NCBI GenBank assembly: GCA_002476625.1
Contig: DLLC01000023.1
Location: forward strand, 1 to 16,223
From: Porphyromonadaceae bacterium UBA7572
Lineage (GTDB): Bacteria; Bacteroidota; Bacteroidia; Bacteroidales; Muribaculaceae
Length of the DNA stretch: 16,223 bases
Direction of reading: 5' to 3'
Shown here: positions 7,487 through 14,709 of the stretch, piece after piece
Layout: each line of letters opens with the position of its first letter
How positions within the stretch are numbered: position 1 is the stretch's first letter
Position numbers and translations under genes: made by a program
Notes under the pieces: model-generated
Told to the model about the DNA's origin: nothing
Seen by the model: the letters and a program-made list of their open reading frames with translations, nothing else
Databases searched by the model: none

Positions 7487-8209
7487 ATGATGCACAGACT
7501 CTTTTCTTTTGCCACGGCTCTGCTTGTGGCGGTGGGCGTTGAGGCCCAGGAGACCAACTTCTGTGGCGCCACGAAGTATGACAGCGTTCACGCCAACGAG
7601 GTGGTGGCTTACACCCAGTTGGGCGACAACACCATCACCGGGTTCTACTACGGCGCCACGGGGCTTTACACCCACCACTTCAACAGGCACTGGGCGCTTG
7701 AGGGCGGTGCCAATCTCCAGTTTAAAAAACAGCTTTACGGCCTGTCGGCGCGTGGTATTTTCCACTTTTCGTGGACACGCCACAGCGATTTTTTCGTGAG
7801 CGGCAAGCTGATGTATAACCGCTACCATGCCTACGATGCGAGTGAATGCGTAGCCAATGTGTCGGTGAACTGGCAGACGTCGTACTTCGACATGACGCTG
7901 GGCGAGTCGCTCATCCATTTCAATTCGCTCGGGTCGGGCTACACGGAGCCTCTCACACTTGCTTTTGGCATCGGGGCCAATATCCGACGCCGCGACAATT
8001 CGTGGAATCTGGGCCTTTTCTTCCGCAACTACGACGACTTCTACTACGAGAACTGGAATATCAACTGGGGCATACGTTTCTACAGTCCTCTGCCTCACAC
8101 CAGGCTGAAGCTATTTGGCGAAATCAATGTGCGCCCTGCCGGCTCCATGTCGCAACTCGCCACTAAATATGAAACCCACATTAAGTTAGGAATTAAACAC
8201 GTATGGTAA
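7487..8209 (+). CDS. Small outer-membrane beta-barrel protein, hypothetical
   Basis: Translation from ATG 7487 gives 240 residues with a clean signal peptide (RLFSFATALLVAVGVEA, then QETN). An in-frame ATG further upstream at 7394 would place 31 unrelated residues and a terminator ahead of the signal and is rejected; ATG 7490 is equally possible. The mature part has alternating polar and aromatic residues, for example YYGATGLYTHHF, FFVSGKLMYNRYHAY, NLGLFFRNYDDFYYE and WNINWGIRFYS, typical of membrane beta strands. It ends in KLGIKHVW, a C-terminal aromatic residue like that recognised by the outer-membrane insertion machinery. Function unknown. Its last seven bases overlap the start of the metallophosphoesterase lipoprotein, so the two are coupled. 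Confidence 0.75.
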   Translation: MMHRLFSFATALLVAVGVEAQETNFCGATKYDSVHANEVVAYTQLGDNTITGFYYGATGLYTHHFNRHWALEGGANLQFKKQLYGLSARGIFHFSWTRHSDFFVSGKLMYNRYHAYDASECVANVSVNWQTSYFDMTLGESLIHFNSLGSGYTEPLTLAFGIGANIRRRDNSWNLGLFFRNYDDFYYENWNINWGIRFYSPLPHTRLKLFGEINVRPAGSMSQLATKYETHIKLGIKHVW

Positions 8210-9369
8210 AAAATATGACAATTAAGATAAGCAACTTCTTCACAGCCTTTGCGCTGGCGCTGGCGGGCGCAACGGGCACGTCGCTCACTTCTTGCTCGAA
8301 GGTGGACCCGCAGGGTGTGCTCATGGCTGGCACTGCCGTTGACGACCGTGTGAAAATGAGCCTCCTGTACTGGAGCGAGTATGGCGACTCCTACGACACC
8401 ACCTCGATGAAAGACTATCACTTCGACCCTGAATACGACGACGATGGCGATGTGGTGGGAGGCACTCTCCATGGCGAGCCGCAGGCCTACTCTTTCTTGA
8501 TTGGGGCCGACAGCCACACGCTCTACGACACGGGCCGCCTGCGTGAAATGTTTGAGGAGGCGCGCAGGCATGGCGACATGTTTGTGTGCCATCTGGGCGA
8601 CATTGCCGAGACGCAGCCACAGTATTATGCCGCGGTGAAGGCGGTGAAAGACTTTTATGCCCAGCCGAAGCATGGCGGGCTGAGGTTTTTCGTGGTGCCG
8701 GGCAACCACGACATCACGCGCAATGGCTGGTCGCTGTTCTCGCAGGTGTTTCAGGCGTCGTACTACGACTTCTGGGTGCTTGTGGACTTCACCCCCGACA
8801 AGAAGGGGCTGGTGTATGACCATTACATATTCCTCGACACCGCTTCCGGCACGCTTGGAAAAGAGCAGATTAAGGCCATTGAGGAGGGCGGCCTGCTGGA
8901 AAGGCAGGCTGGCGTGAATAGCGGGGATTTCGTGGTGAGAAACCGCTTTGTGTTCACTCACACCAATTTCTTCCGCCCGCGTTTCACCCAGTTTGCGTCC
9001 ACCTATTGCCGTGAGGAGATGTATTTTCTCCTTAAAAAAGTGCAAGAGTGGCACGCCACCATGGTGTTTGCCGGGCATGTGCATGCGTGGGACCACCGGT
9101 TTATAGGTGGCGTGGAGCATCTCACGTTCGACTCGATGTCGGAGCGTAACAGCCCTAATCCTGGCAATTATCTCATTCGCGTGAACGTGAGCAAGGACGG
9201 CAAGGCCACCTGGGAGAAGGTGCCTATGAAATATGTGAACAATACGGCCTATCCAGAGAACGACTATCACCATCTCCAGTGGGAGGTTGACTCTGGCATT
9301 CGTCTGTTTCTCCGCTGGGAAGATTTCAAGGACTTGGAGGAAGACGATGTGGACGCAAAGCTTGAGTAG
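8203..9369 (+). CDS. Calcineurin-like metallophosphoesterase, lipoprotein
   Basis: This 388-residue protein has the metal-binding motif series of calcineurin-like phosphoesterases in order: DSH (103-105, a variant of DxH), GDIAE (132-136), GNHD (167-170), HTN (253-255) and GHVH (291-294). Together these form a two-metal site that hydrolyses phosphate esters. The N terminus has a hydrophobic signal followed by the lipobox LTSC with Cys31, so the enzyme is probably a lipoprotein facing the periplasm or cell surface. The substrate is unknown. ATG 8203 overlaps the barrel gene's stop; ATG 8215, five bases after that stop, is an equally good start and leaves the lipobox intact. The acidic C terminus (DLEEDDVDAKLE) is notable. 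A bidirectional terminator follows. Confidence 0.85.
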   Translation: MVKNMTIKISNFFTAFALALAGATGTSLTSCSKVDPQGVLMAGTAVDDRVKMSLLYWSEYGDSYDTTSMKDYHFDPEYDDDGDVVGGTLHGEPQAYSFLIGADSHTLYDTGRLREMFEEARRHGDMFVCHLGDIAETQPQYYAAVKAVKDFYAQPKHGGLRFFVVPGNHDITRNGWSLFSQVFQASYYDFWVLVDFTPDKKGLVYDHYIFLDTASGTLGKEQIKAIEEGGLLERQAGVNSGDFVVRNRFVFTHTNFFRPRFTQFASTYCREEMYFLLKKVQEWHATMVFAGHVHAWDHRFIGGVEHLTFDSMSERNSPNPGNYLIRVNVSKDGKATWEKVPMKYVNNTAYPENDYHHLQWEVDSGIRLFLRWEDFKDLEEDDVDAKLE

Positions 9370-9417
9370 GGCACATTCTGTGGCCTCTCCTCAATAGAAG
9401 AACACCTTTACAGGAAA

Positions 9418-9479
9418 AATCACCCTCATAACAGCTGCGCACCGGCAACGTGGCGCGCCGCTCTGTTGTGAGGGTGATT
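9418..9479. terminator. Bidirectional terminator between convergent genes
   Basis: AATCACCCTCATAACAG (9418-9434) and CTGTTGTGAGGGTGATT (9463-9479) form a 17-bp stem with a single G-T wobble around a 28-base GC-rich loop. On the plus strand it is followed by a T-rich tract (9484-9489). On the minus strand it is followed by a T-run (opposite 9415-9419, partly within the arm). It lies 48 bases after the phosphoesterase stop and 33 bases after the stop of the minus-strand GT2 gene, so it can end both transcripts. Confidence 0.85.
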
Positions 9480-9512
9480 ATATTTTTTCGCATAACCAGC
9501 CTTTACTTGCTC

Positions 9513-10325
9513 TTAATGGTGAAGCAGGTGGCGAATTTTCTGGTATGCCATGTTTGGCAGGTGGCGGAGTTTTGGAATATGGCGCACCAGCGTGGGTAGC
9601 ACGCCGAAGTGGTGGCACATGATTCTGAACCGCTCGGTGAGCATGGTTTGGGCGTGCTGTATGGATAGGCCGCCCATCAGGTAGTGGATAATGGGCGCTT
9701 CGCCCACGTAGGCGTTGTGCTCCGACTGCTTCAAGGTGCGGATGCACCAGTCGAAGTCAGCGGCTATGGTGTAGCGCAGGCTGTAATGCGTGGCGATGTC
9801 CCGCCGTGCGATAAACGCCTGGTGGCACACAGCCTGGCCTCGCTTGTAGGCGTCGATGGTGAGGTGCTCGGGAGCAATCCAGTGGGGGCAGTCGATGGGC
9901 TTCCTGTTCTCGTCCACGCATTCCGCCTGGCCGTAGATGACGCCGGGGTTTGACGACGTGTGCTCGGCTATGGTGGCCAGTGTGGTGTGCTCGGCGAAGG
10001 TGTCGCCGGCGTTGAGAAAGATGAGATAGCGCCCCGTGGCCTTGTCGATGGCCTTGTTCATGGCGTGATACAGTCCTTCGTCTGGCTCACTGAAGAGGCG
10101 TGTTGATGGAATGGCGGTATCCTTCACCAGCTGGCAGGTGCCGTCGGCCGACGCTCCGTCCATAACGATATATTCAAAGTCGGTGAACGTTTGGCTTGCC
10201 ACGCTATCGAGCGTTGGCCGTATCACCTTTTCTGCGTTCCATGTCACGGTGATGATGGTGAAAAGCGGTTGGGGCTCGTTCATATGATTTTGCTGATTAT
10301 CTATAGAGGGAGATTGATTTTGCAT
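9513..10325 (-). CDS. Family 2 glycosyltransferase (copy A)
   Basis: This is a 270-residue GT-A fold transferase. It begins FTIITVTWNAE, has the nucleotide-binding IVMDGASADGT and the metal/sugar-nucleotide region FLNAGD, and closes with a helical tail. It should move a sugar from a nucleotide donor to an acceptor on the cytoplasmic side of the inner membrane, for a surface polysaccharide or glycan; donor and acceptor are unknown. Met15 (ATG at 10283) aligns with the start of the paralogue at 11962-12738, so the shorter 256-residue form may be the true product. It follows the GT4 gene by 34 bases with no promoter in between, so they form an operon. It is closely related to copy B: the first ~95 and last ~40 residues are nearly the same, with a more divergent middle. 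Confidence 0.85.
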   Translation of the reverse strand: MQNQSPSIDNQQNHMNEPQPLFTIITVTWNAEKVIRPTLDSVASQTFTDFEYIVMDGASADGTCQLVKDTAIPSTRLFSEPDEGLYHAMNKAIDKATGRYLIFLNAGDTFAEHTTLATIAEHTSSNPGVIYGQAECVDENRKPIDCPHWIAPEHLTIDAYKRGQAVCHQAFIARRDIATHYSLRYTIAADFDWCIRTLKQSEHNAYVGEAPIIHYLMGGLSIQHAQTMLTERFRIMCHHFGVLPTLVRHIPKLRHLPNMAYQKIRHLLHH

Positions 10326-10359
10326 TTTTTATTTGTGGTGAGATTGGCAGGCAGTTGGC

Positions 10360-11526
10360 TTAACTGACACCGCTTTTGCCGCTTAGAAGTTTTTGATAGA
10401 GTCGGAAAATGCTCTCGGAATTCCTGGCTGAATTGAAATTCTCGCGGGCCATCATCTTTCCGTTATGGGCAATTGTGGAGCGAAGGTCGGTATTCTCAAG
10501 GAGCAGCTTCATTTTCTCCGCCAATTGCTCGGCGTTGCCCAGCTCGTAGAGAAGCCCAGTGTGGCCGTCGCGCACGAGCTCGGGGTTGGCACCAGTGCTG
10601 GAGGCTATCACGGCCAAGTTTTGCATCATGTATTCCACTGTCACGCGTCCGAAAGCCTCACAGGTGGAAGTGGTAAGCCCTATATCGCACTTTTGTAATA
10701 ATTGTGGCACGTCGTTGCGGTTGCCGGTGAGGGTGACGCATTCACTCAATTGGTTGTTGGCTATAAATGTTTTGAGGGTTTCGGTGTATGCCCACTGCCC
10801 TGTGCCCACAATCAGTAGATGGAATGGGCTGTTGGTTATTCTTTTCAGTATAGCGCAAGCCTTCAGCGCCTCCAGCTGGTTTTTGCTGGGCACTATGCGC
10901 CCTACGAGGCAGAAATTGGTGATGGCACATTCACCGGTGGCTTCCCGTGTGTGCTGGTGCTGCAGCGGCACGCCATTGTAAATCATTGTCAGCTTGTTTC
11001 CGAAATAGGACTTGTATCTTTCTGCCACAGCTTTTGAAATGGCGATGGCGCAGTGGCAATGCTGGTATATCCACCGCTTGTATTTTTCTCCTAAAATTGG
11101 ATTCAGGCCAAAATCGAGGTCGCCAAATTCCCTGAGATGCCATACATGAGGCACACCTCTGGTCCATGCCAGAAGTGCGCCTGCTGCAATCACACTGCCA
11201 TTGGTGTGCACCAGATCGAATTTCTCGTGCCGTAGTTTATAGAGAAGGACCGCATCGCGAATGATAGAGCCAATAATGTATTCGGCTTTGAGCTTTAGGG
11301 TGGCTTTTTCGCCACGTTCAAACCATGATATAGGTGTGGTGTAGCATTTGATGCCACGCTCTTTACATAGCTCCGCCAGCGAGAAGTGCTTGCTTGACCG
11401 AGCGGGTGGAGAAACAATAATGGGGGGGGTAATGTGGTGGTTATCAATGAGTTCGCTAATAAGCTGAAGCATGCTTCGGTTGGCTCCGCCCATGCCATAG
11501 TCATGTGTGATAAATAGAACCCTCAT
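10360..11526 (-). CDS. Family 4 glycosyltransferase (GT-B fold)
   Basis: This is a 388-residue GT-B protein. The N-terminal half opens MRVLFITHDYGMGGANRSML, the glycine-rich acceptor-side loop of GT4 enzymes. The C-terminal half has VGRIVPSKNQ (208-217), the phosphate-binding Lys region, and EAFGRVTVE (290-298), the E-x7-E motif that holds the donor nucleotide sugar. It should be a retaining transferase adding a hexose or similar sugar to a surface glycan. No membrane span is visible. It has its own promoter (11593-11624) copied from the comM end, and is followed closely by GT2 copy A, making a two-gene operon. Confidence 0.9.
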   Translation of the reverse strand: MRVLFITHDYGMGGANRSMLQLISELIDNHHITPPIIVSPPARSSKHFSLAELCKERGIKCYTTPISWFERGEKATLKLKAEYIIGSIIRDAVLLYKLRHEKFDLVHTNGSVIAAGALLAWTRGVPHVWHLREFGDLDFGLNPILGEKYKRWIYQHCHCAIAISKAVAERYKSYFGNKLTMIYNGVPLQHQHTREATGECAITNFCLVGRIVPSKNQLEALKACAILKRITNSPFHLLIVGTGQWAYTETLKTFIANNQLSECVTLTGNRNDVPQLLQKCDIGLTTSTCEAFGRVTVEYMMQNLAVIASSTGANPELVRDGHTGLLYELGNAEQLAEKMKLLLENTDLRSTIAHNGKMMARENFNSARNSESIFRLYQKLLSGKSGVS

Positions 11527-11592
11527 TTATTTCTTTTTTTGTAACCCGTGGTGGTCGGTTGAAGAATTATAGGAATAGTGATTTTGCAACCG

Positions 11593-11624
11593 CAAAGTTA
11601 CTATATTTTCAATGTTTGTGCAAA
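11593..11624 (-). promoter_or_regulatory. Promoter of the GT4-GT2 operon
   Basis: On the minus strand TTTG (opposite 11621-11624), a 20-base spacer and TAACTTTG (opposite 11593-11600) match the Bacteroidetes -33/-7 consensus well. Transcription would begin near 11586, about 60 bases before the ATG at 11526. The same element with the same spacing occurs after intact comM. Confidence 0.75.
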
Positions 11625-11626
11625 TT

Positions 11627-11689
11627 TCATGTTATGAGGCTGTTGGAGCGGTCGAGTGTGCGGTAGCCTATGGCTTCCATGATGCGCTG
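11627..11689 (-). pseudogene. Remnant of the comM 3' end
   Basis: Read on the minus strand, the first 16 codons give QRIMEAIGYRTLDRSN, matching the end of the intact ComM downstream (QHIMEAIGYRTLDRSN, then YFG and stop). After that a 13-base deletion removes YFG and the stop, and the frame runs four codons (SLIT) to a TGA. Two of the three base differences are synonymous. An in-frame TGA lies just upstream, so the fragment cannot be part of a longer gene. It is a leftover of a duplication or recombination. Confidence 0.85.
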
Positions 11690-11961
11690 CTCTCAAATTT
11701 TGATTCTGGCATTTTGCTACATAAGCAACACGAATAATCCGCATTTTTGAATTGTTGAATTTTTCTTGGGACAGCTGTGCGAAGTGTCGCGTCCCCTACC
11801 AGTTGTTCCTATCTATATTGTCATTGCCCCTCTACTTTATTCGTGGTGAGCGAGAAATTTGTTTTTTTAAGAAAAACGGGATTCTGGGGCGTGGTTTTAG
11901 AGTCTTTCCGATACCATCGTCCTTCACTATCTTTCACCGCACGTTCACCGCAACTTGGGGG

Positions 11962-12738
11962 TTAATGTGGTGATGTGAATAGTCTTCTGGCTTTTTGCAG
12001 CGCCATGGCGGGTAAGTGGCGGAGTTTTGGGATATGGCGCACCAGCGTGGGTAGCACGCCAAAGTGGTGACACATGATTCTGAACCGCTCGATGAGCATG
12101 GTTTTGTAGTGTTTGGAAGAAGCTCCGCCTACAAGGAAGTGGATAATGGGCTCATCACCCACATAGATGTTGAGTGTGGATTGTTTCACGATGCGGATAC
12201 ACCAGTCGTAGTCGGCAGTTATTTTGTATTTGAGGTTGTAATGAGTGGCGAGGTCGCGCCGGGCGATGAAGGCCTGGTGGCAAACTGGCATACTTTTTTT
12301 GTAGTCGGAAATAGAGAGGTGCCTGGGTGCAATCCAGTGCACGCTGTCAGCCTTCACTCTGTTTCCCCACACGAATTCTATTTGACCATAGATGATCCCA
12401 GGGTTTGTGGCTGCGAGGCTGGCTATGGTGGCCAGTGTGGTGGGAGTGGCGAACGAGTCGCCTGCGTTCAGGAAGATGAGATAGTGCCCGGTGGCTTTGT
12501 CGATGGCCTTGTTCATGGCGTGATACAGGCCTTTATCTGGCTCACTGAAGAGGCGAGTAGATGGAATGGCGGCATCCTTCACCAGCCGGCAGGTGGCATC
12601 GGTAGAGGCACCGTCCATCACGATGTATTCAAAGTCGGTGAACGTTTGGCAAGCCACGCTATCGAGCGTTGGCCGTATTTCGTTTTCAGCGTTCCAAGTG
12701 ACGGTGATGATGGAGAATAGGGGTTGAGCGGTTTGCAT
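11962..12738 (-). CDS. Family 2 glycosyltransferase (copy B)
   Basis: This is a 258-residue GT-A fold transferase starting MQTAQPLFSIITVTWNAE, with IVMDGASTDAT and FLNAGD as the nucleotide-sugar and metal-site motifs. It probably adds a sugar to a surface glycan; donor and acceptor are unknown. It is a close paralogue of copy A: LFSEPD, GLYHAMNKAIDKATG and the 27-residue stretch starting ERFRIMCHHFG are shared, while residues about 100-205 differ more. It is bracketed by two copies of the comM-end/promoter segment and has its own promoter just downstream of comM. It may therefore be an added module in an older comM-GT4-GT2 arrangement (inference). Confidence 0.85.
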   Translation of the reverse strand: MQTAQPLFSIITVTWNAENEIRPTLDSVACQTFTDFEYIVMDGASTDATCRLVKDAAIPSTRLFSEPDKGLYHAMNKAIDKATGHYLIFLNAGDSFATPTTLATIASLAATNPGIIYGQIEFVWGNRVKADSVHWIAPRHLSISDYKKSMPVCHQAFIARRDLATHYNLKYKITADYDWCIRIVKQSTLNIYVGDEPIIHFLVGGASSKHYKTMLIERFRIMCHHFGVLPTLVRHIPKLRHLPAMALQKARRLFTSPH

Positions 12739-12829
12739 ATTACTTAACTTGTTGGGAGAATTGGAGATGTGATGTTGTTATTCACTATTTTGGGCGACTC
12801 GTATTTGGAATTAATAAGGTGCTGGGTGG

Positions 12830-12951
12830 TTTTGCAACCGCAAAGTTACAATATATTAGATGTTCTTGCAAATTATCGTGTTATGAGGGTGTTATCCGAA
12901 GTAGTTGGAGCGGTCGAGTGTGCGGTAGCCAATGGCTTCCATAATGTGCTG
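12830..12951 (-). repeat. Direct repeat, right copy (comM end plus promoter)
   Basis: This is the intact partner of 11582-11689. It covers the last 20 comM codons, the stop and the following promoter. The offset between the two copies is about 1,250 bases, which spans GT2 copy B and the gene-poor stretch. Confidence 0.85.
12841..12872 (-). promoter_or_regulatory. Promoter of GT2 copy B
   Basis: On the minus strand TTTG (opposite 12869-12872), a 20-base spacer and TAACTTTG (opposite 12841-12848) match the Bacteroidetes consensus. It lies 19 bases past the comM stop. The leader to the ATG at 12738 is about 95 bases and does not resemble the GT4 leader, so the two copies share the promoter but not the leader. 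Confidence 0.75.
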
Positions 12952-14430
12952 TGGGCGCACACTGGCGCTTGCGTCGAGGTCGGCGATGGTGCGTGCCACT
13001 TTCAGGATTCGGTCGTAGGCGCGCGCGCTCATGTTCATGCGCTCTATGGCTCCGCGTAGTAGCTCCAGCCCCTCGCTGTCGGGCTCGGCGTACTGGTGTA
13101 CCATGCTGGTGGTCATCTGGGCGTTGCAGTGAATGCCCGGCGCGTCTTTAAACCGGTGGCTCTGTATGGCTCTGGCTTGCATCACTCTGCGGCGGATGGC
13201 CTCTGATGGCTCTGCGGGCGTTCGGTCGGCCAGTTCGTCGAAGTTGACGGGCTGCACCTCAATTTGCAGGTCGATGCGGTCGAGCAGCGGACCGGATATT
13301 TTTCCCAAATAGTGCTGACGCTGGTAGGCTGTGCAGATGCAAGGCTTGCTCGGGTGGCCATAGTAGCCGCATGGGCAGGGGTTCATGCTCGCCACCAGCA
13401 TAAACGACGCCGGGTAGCTGGTGGTGTATTTGGCGCGGCTGATGGTGATCTGCCGGTCTTCGAGCGGCTGGCGCATCACCTCAAGCACGTTGCGGTTGAA
13501 TTCGGGCAGCTCGTCGAGGAAGAGCACGCCGTTGTGGGCGAGGCTGATTTCACCCGGAGTGGGGTAGGTGCCGCCGCCCACGAGCGCCACCGAGCTGATG
13601 GTGTGGTGCGGAGAGCGATAGGGGCGCGTGGTGAGCAGTGTGGTGCCACTCTTGAGACTACCTGCCACCGAATGGATTTTCGTGGTTTCTAACGCCTCTG
13701 AGAGGCTTAGAGGAGGAAGTATTGACGGCAGCCTCTTTGCCATCATCGATTTTCCGCTGCCGGGGCTGCCGATGAGCAGAATGTTGTGTCCGCCGGCGCA
13801 TGCCACCTCAAAGGCCCGCTTCACGTTGTCTTGCCCTTTCACCTCGCTGAAGTCGTAGGGGAAGTTGCCTTGCGCCTGTGCGAACTCGGCCCTGGTGTCG
13901 ATTTCTGTGGCATCGAGAGTGGCTTCTCCGTTGAGGAATTGCACCACTTGCGAGATGTGGTCCACGCCATACACTTTCAGGTTGTTGACGATGGCGGCCT
14001 CCGGGGCGTTGGCCTTTGGGAGGATAAACCCGTCGAGTTTGAGCTCACGGGCGAGGATGGCCATGGGTAGCGCGCCCTTGATGCTTCGCACCGACCCGTC
14101 GAGCGACAGCTCGCCCATAATCATGTAGCGGCTCAGCAGGTCGGGGCGCACCACCTCGTCGGAGGCCAGTGTGCCGATGGCGATGGGCAGGTCGTAGGCG
14201 GCGCCCTCCTTCTTGATGTCGGCAGGCGACATGTTCACCACCACCGTGCGGCCGGGGAACTGATAGCCGGCCTCGTTGATGGCGCATCGCACGCGCTCCG
14301 AGCTTTCCTTCACGGCGGCGTCGGGCAGCCCCACAATCACCACTTGGTTGCCCCAGTCGAGGGTGGTTTCGATGGTCACTTTGATGGCGTTGATGCCTTG
14401 CACGGCGGCTGCGATAGTTTTGCTGAGCAT
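12892..14430 (-). CDS. comM: YifB/ComM family Mg-chelatase-like AAA+ ATPase
   Basis: This 512-residue protein has the full ComM layout. The N-terminal ribosomal-S5-like domain (about 1-170) contains VGLPDAAVKES and VNMSPADIKKEG. The AAA+ core has Walker A GSPGSGKS (221-228), Walker B LFLDELPEF (303-311) and the PCPCGYYGHP region with further cysteines (351-366). A C-terminal helical domain ends in YRTLDRSNYFG. In naturally transformable bacteria ComM is a hexameric helicase that drives branch migration during integration of incoming DNA; its role in Bacteroidales is less clear. The length is usual and the gene is intact. It has its own predicted promoter. Its 3' end is duplicated 1.25 kb downstream. 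Confidence 0.93.
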   Translation of the reverse strand: MLSKTIAAAVQGINAIKVTIETTLDWGNQVVIVGLPDAAVKESSERVRCAINEAGYQFPGRTVVVNMSPADIKKEGAAYDLPIAIGTLASDEVVRPDLLSRYMIMGELSLDGSVRSIKGALPMAILARELKLDGFILPKANAPEAAIVNNLKVYGVDHISQVVQFLNGEATLDATEIDTRAEFAQAQGNFPYDFSEVKGQDNVKRAFEVACAGGHNILLIGSPGSGKSMMAKRLPSILPPLSLSEALETTKIHSVAGSLKSGTTLLTTRPYRSPHHTISSVALVGGGTYPTPGEISLAHNGVLFLDELPEFNRNVLEVMRQPLEDRQITISRAKYTTSYPASFMLVASMNPCPCGYYGHPSKPCICTAYQRQHYLGKISGPLLDRIDLQIEVQPVNFDELADRTPAEPSEAIRRRVMQARAIQSHRFKDAPGIHCNAQMTTSMVHQYAEPDSEGLELLRGAIERMNMSARAYDRILKVARTIADLDASASVRPQHIMEAIGYRTLDRSNYFG

Positions 14431-14486
14431 ATCTTATTTGGCGTTTGGAGTGATAGTTTTGTTGACGGTTTTTATCTTCACACACA

Positions 14487-14518
14487 CAAATGTAGCAAAT
14501 CTCACACATTTCACCAAG
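14487..14518 (-). promoter_or_regulatory. Predicted promoter of comM
   Basis: On the minus strand TACATTTG (opposite 14487-14494) matches TAnnTTTG, with a TTGG about 19 bases upstream as a partial -33 element. It lies 57 bases before the ATG at 14430. Confidence 0.5.
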
Positions 14519-14594
14519 GCGGTGAGGCTGTTTTTTTATGACGGGTGGCGCCCTAGGCTCAGAGTGCGCTATCCAGTTTTTAGTGTTTAAATTA

Positions 14595-14625
14595 GCGGAA
14601 TGTGGTGAAAAAATGCACATTCCGC
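14595..14625. repeat. Perfect 10-bp inverted repeat between the SGNH gene and comM
   Basis: GCGGAATGTG (14595-14604) and CACATTCCGC (14616-14625) are exact reverse complements around an 11-base loop. The stem is 85 bases past the SGNH hydrolase stop, and on the minus strand it is followed by TAATTT rather than a clear T-run. It may be an inefficient terminator of the SGNH gene or an operator. Confidence 0.6.
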
Positions 14626-14709
14626 AACTTTACACACCAAATATGCCAATTCCCACCCGCCATTTCACTCACCATGGCTCTATCTATGGGGTGGCCCCAA
14701 GGCAAAGGA

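Larger units (their letters stand above)
11582..11689 (-). repeat. Direct repeat, left copy (comM end plus promoter)
   Basis: These 108 bases align with 12830-12951 in the same orientation. The coding part (11642-11689) has 3 mismatches in 48 bases. The promoter part keeps the -33 and -7 elements at identical spacing. The main difference is a 13-base deletion in this copy that removes the last comM codons and stop. Similarity ends abruptly on both sides. Confidence 0.85.
11527..11961. other. 435-base gene-poor region with comM remnant
   Basis: From right to left on the minus strand it holds about 270 bases with no recognisable gene (11690-11961), then the comM remnant (11627-11689), then the GT4 promoter and leader. 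The gene-poor part has a short tandem repeat, TTCACCGCA at 11933-11941 and again at 11944-11952, and an AT-rich imperfect hairpin around 11858-11875. A plus-strand frame of about 70 codons exists at 11752-11973 but has no recognisable features. The sequence does not resemble the region after GT2 copy A, so it is not part of a simple duplication. Confidence 0.6.
14431..14709. other. 279-base intergenic region upstream of comM
   Basis: It contains the predicted comM promoter (14487-14494), a purine/pyrimidine-mixed leader, and a perfect 10-bp inverted repeat at 14595-14625. No gene is seen. Confidence 0.6.

Noticed and set aside
8095..9273. Long minus-strand open frame (392 codons) opposite the phosphoesterase
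   Set aside because: The plus strand encodes an intact metallophosphoesterase motif series; the reverse frame has no family features.
11933..11952. Tandem TTCACCGCA repeat as a CRISPR or integron-like element
   Set aside because: Only two 9-base units with a 2-base gap and no further copies or spacers.
11752..11973. Plus-strand open frame of 73 codons in the gene-poor stretch
   Set aside because: No recognisable motif, it overlaps the end of GT2 copy B, and its composition is that of AT-rich non-coding DNA.
12879..12891. 13-base match between the comM end and the arm of the terminator at 9418-9434
   Set aside because: A few 13-mer matches are expected by chance in 16 kb over both strands; no flanking similarity.
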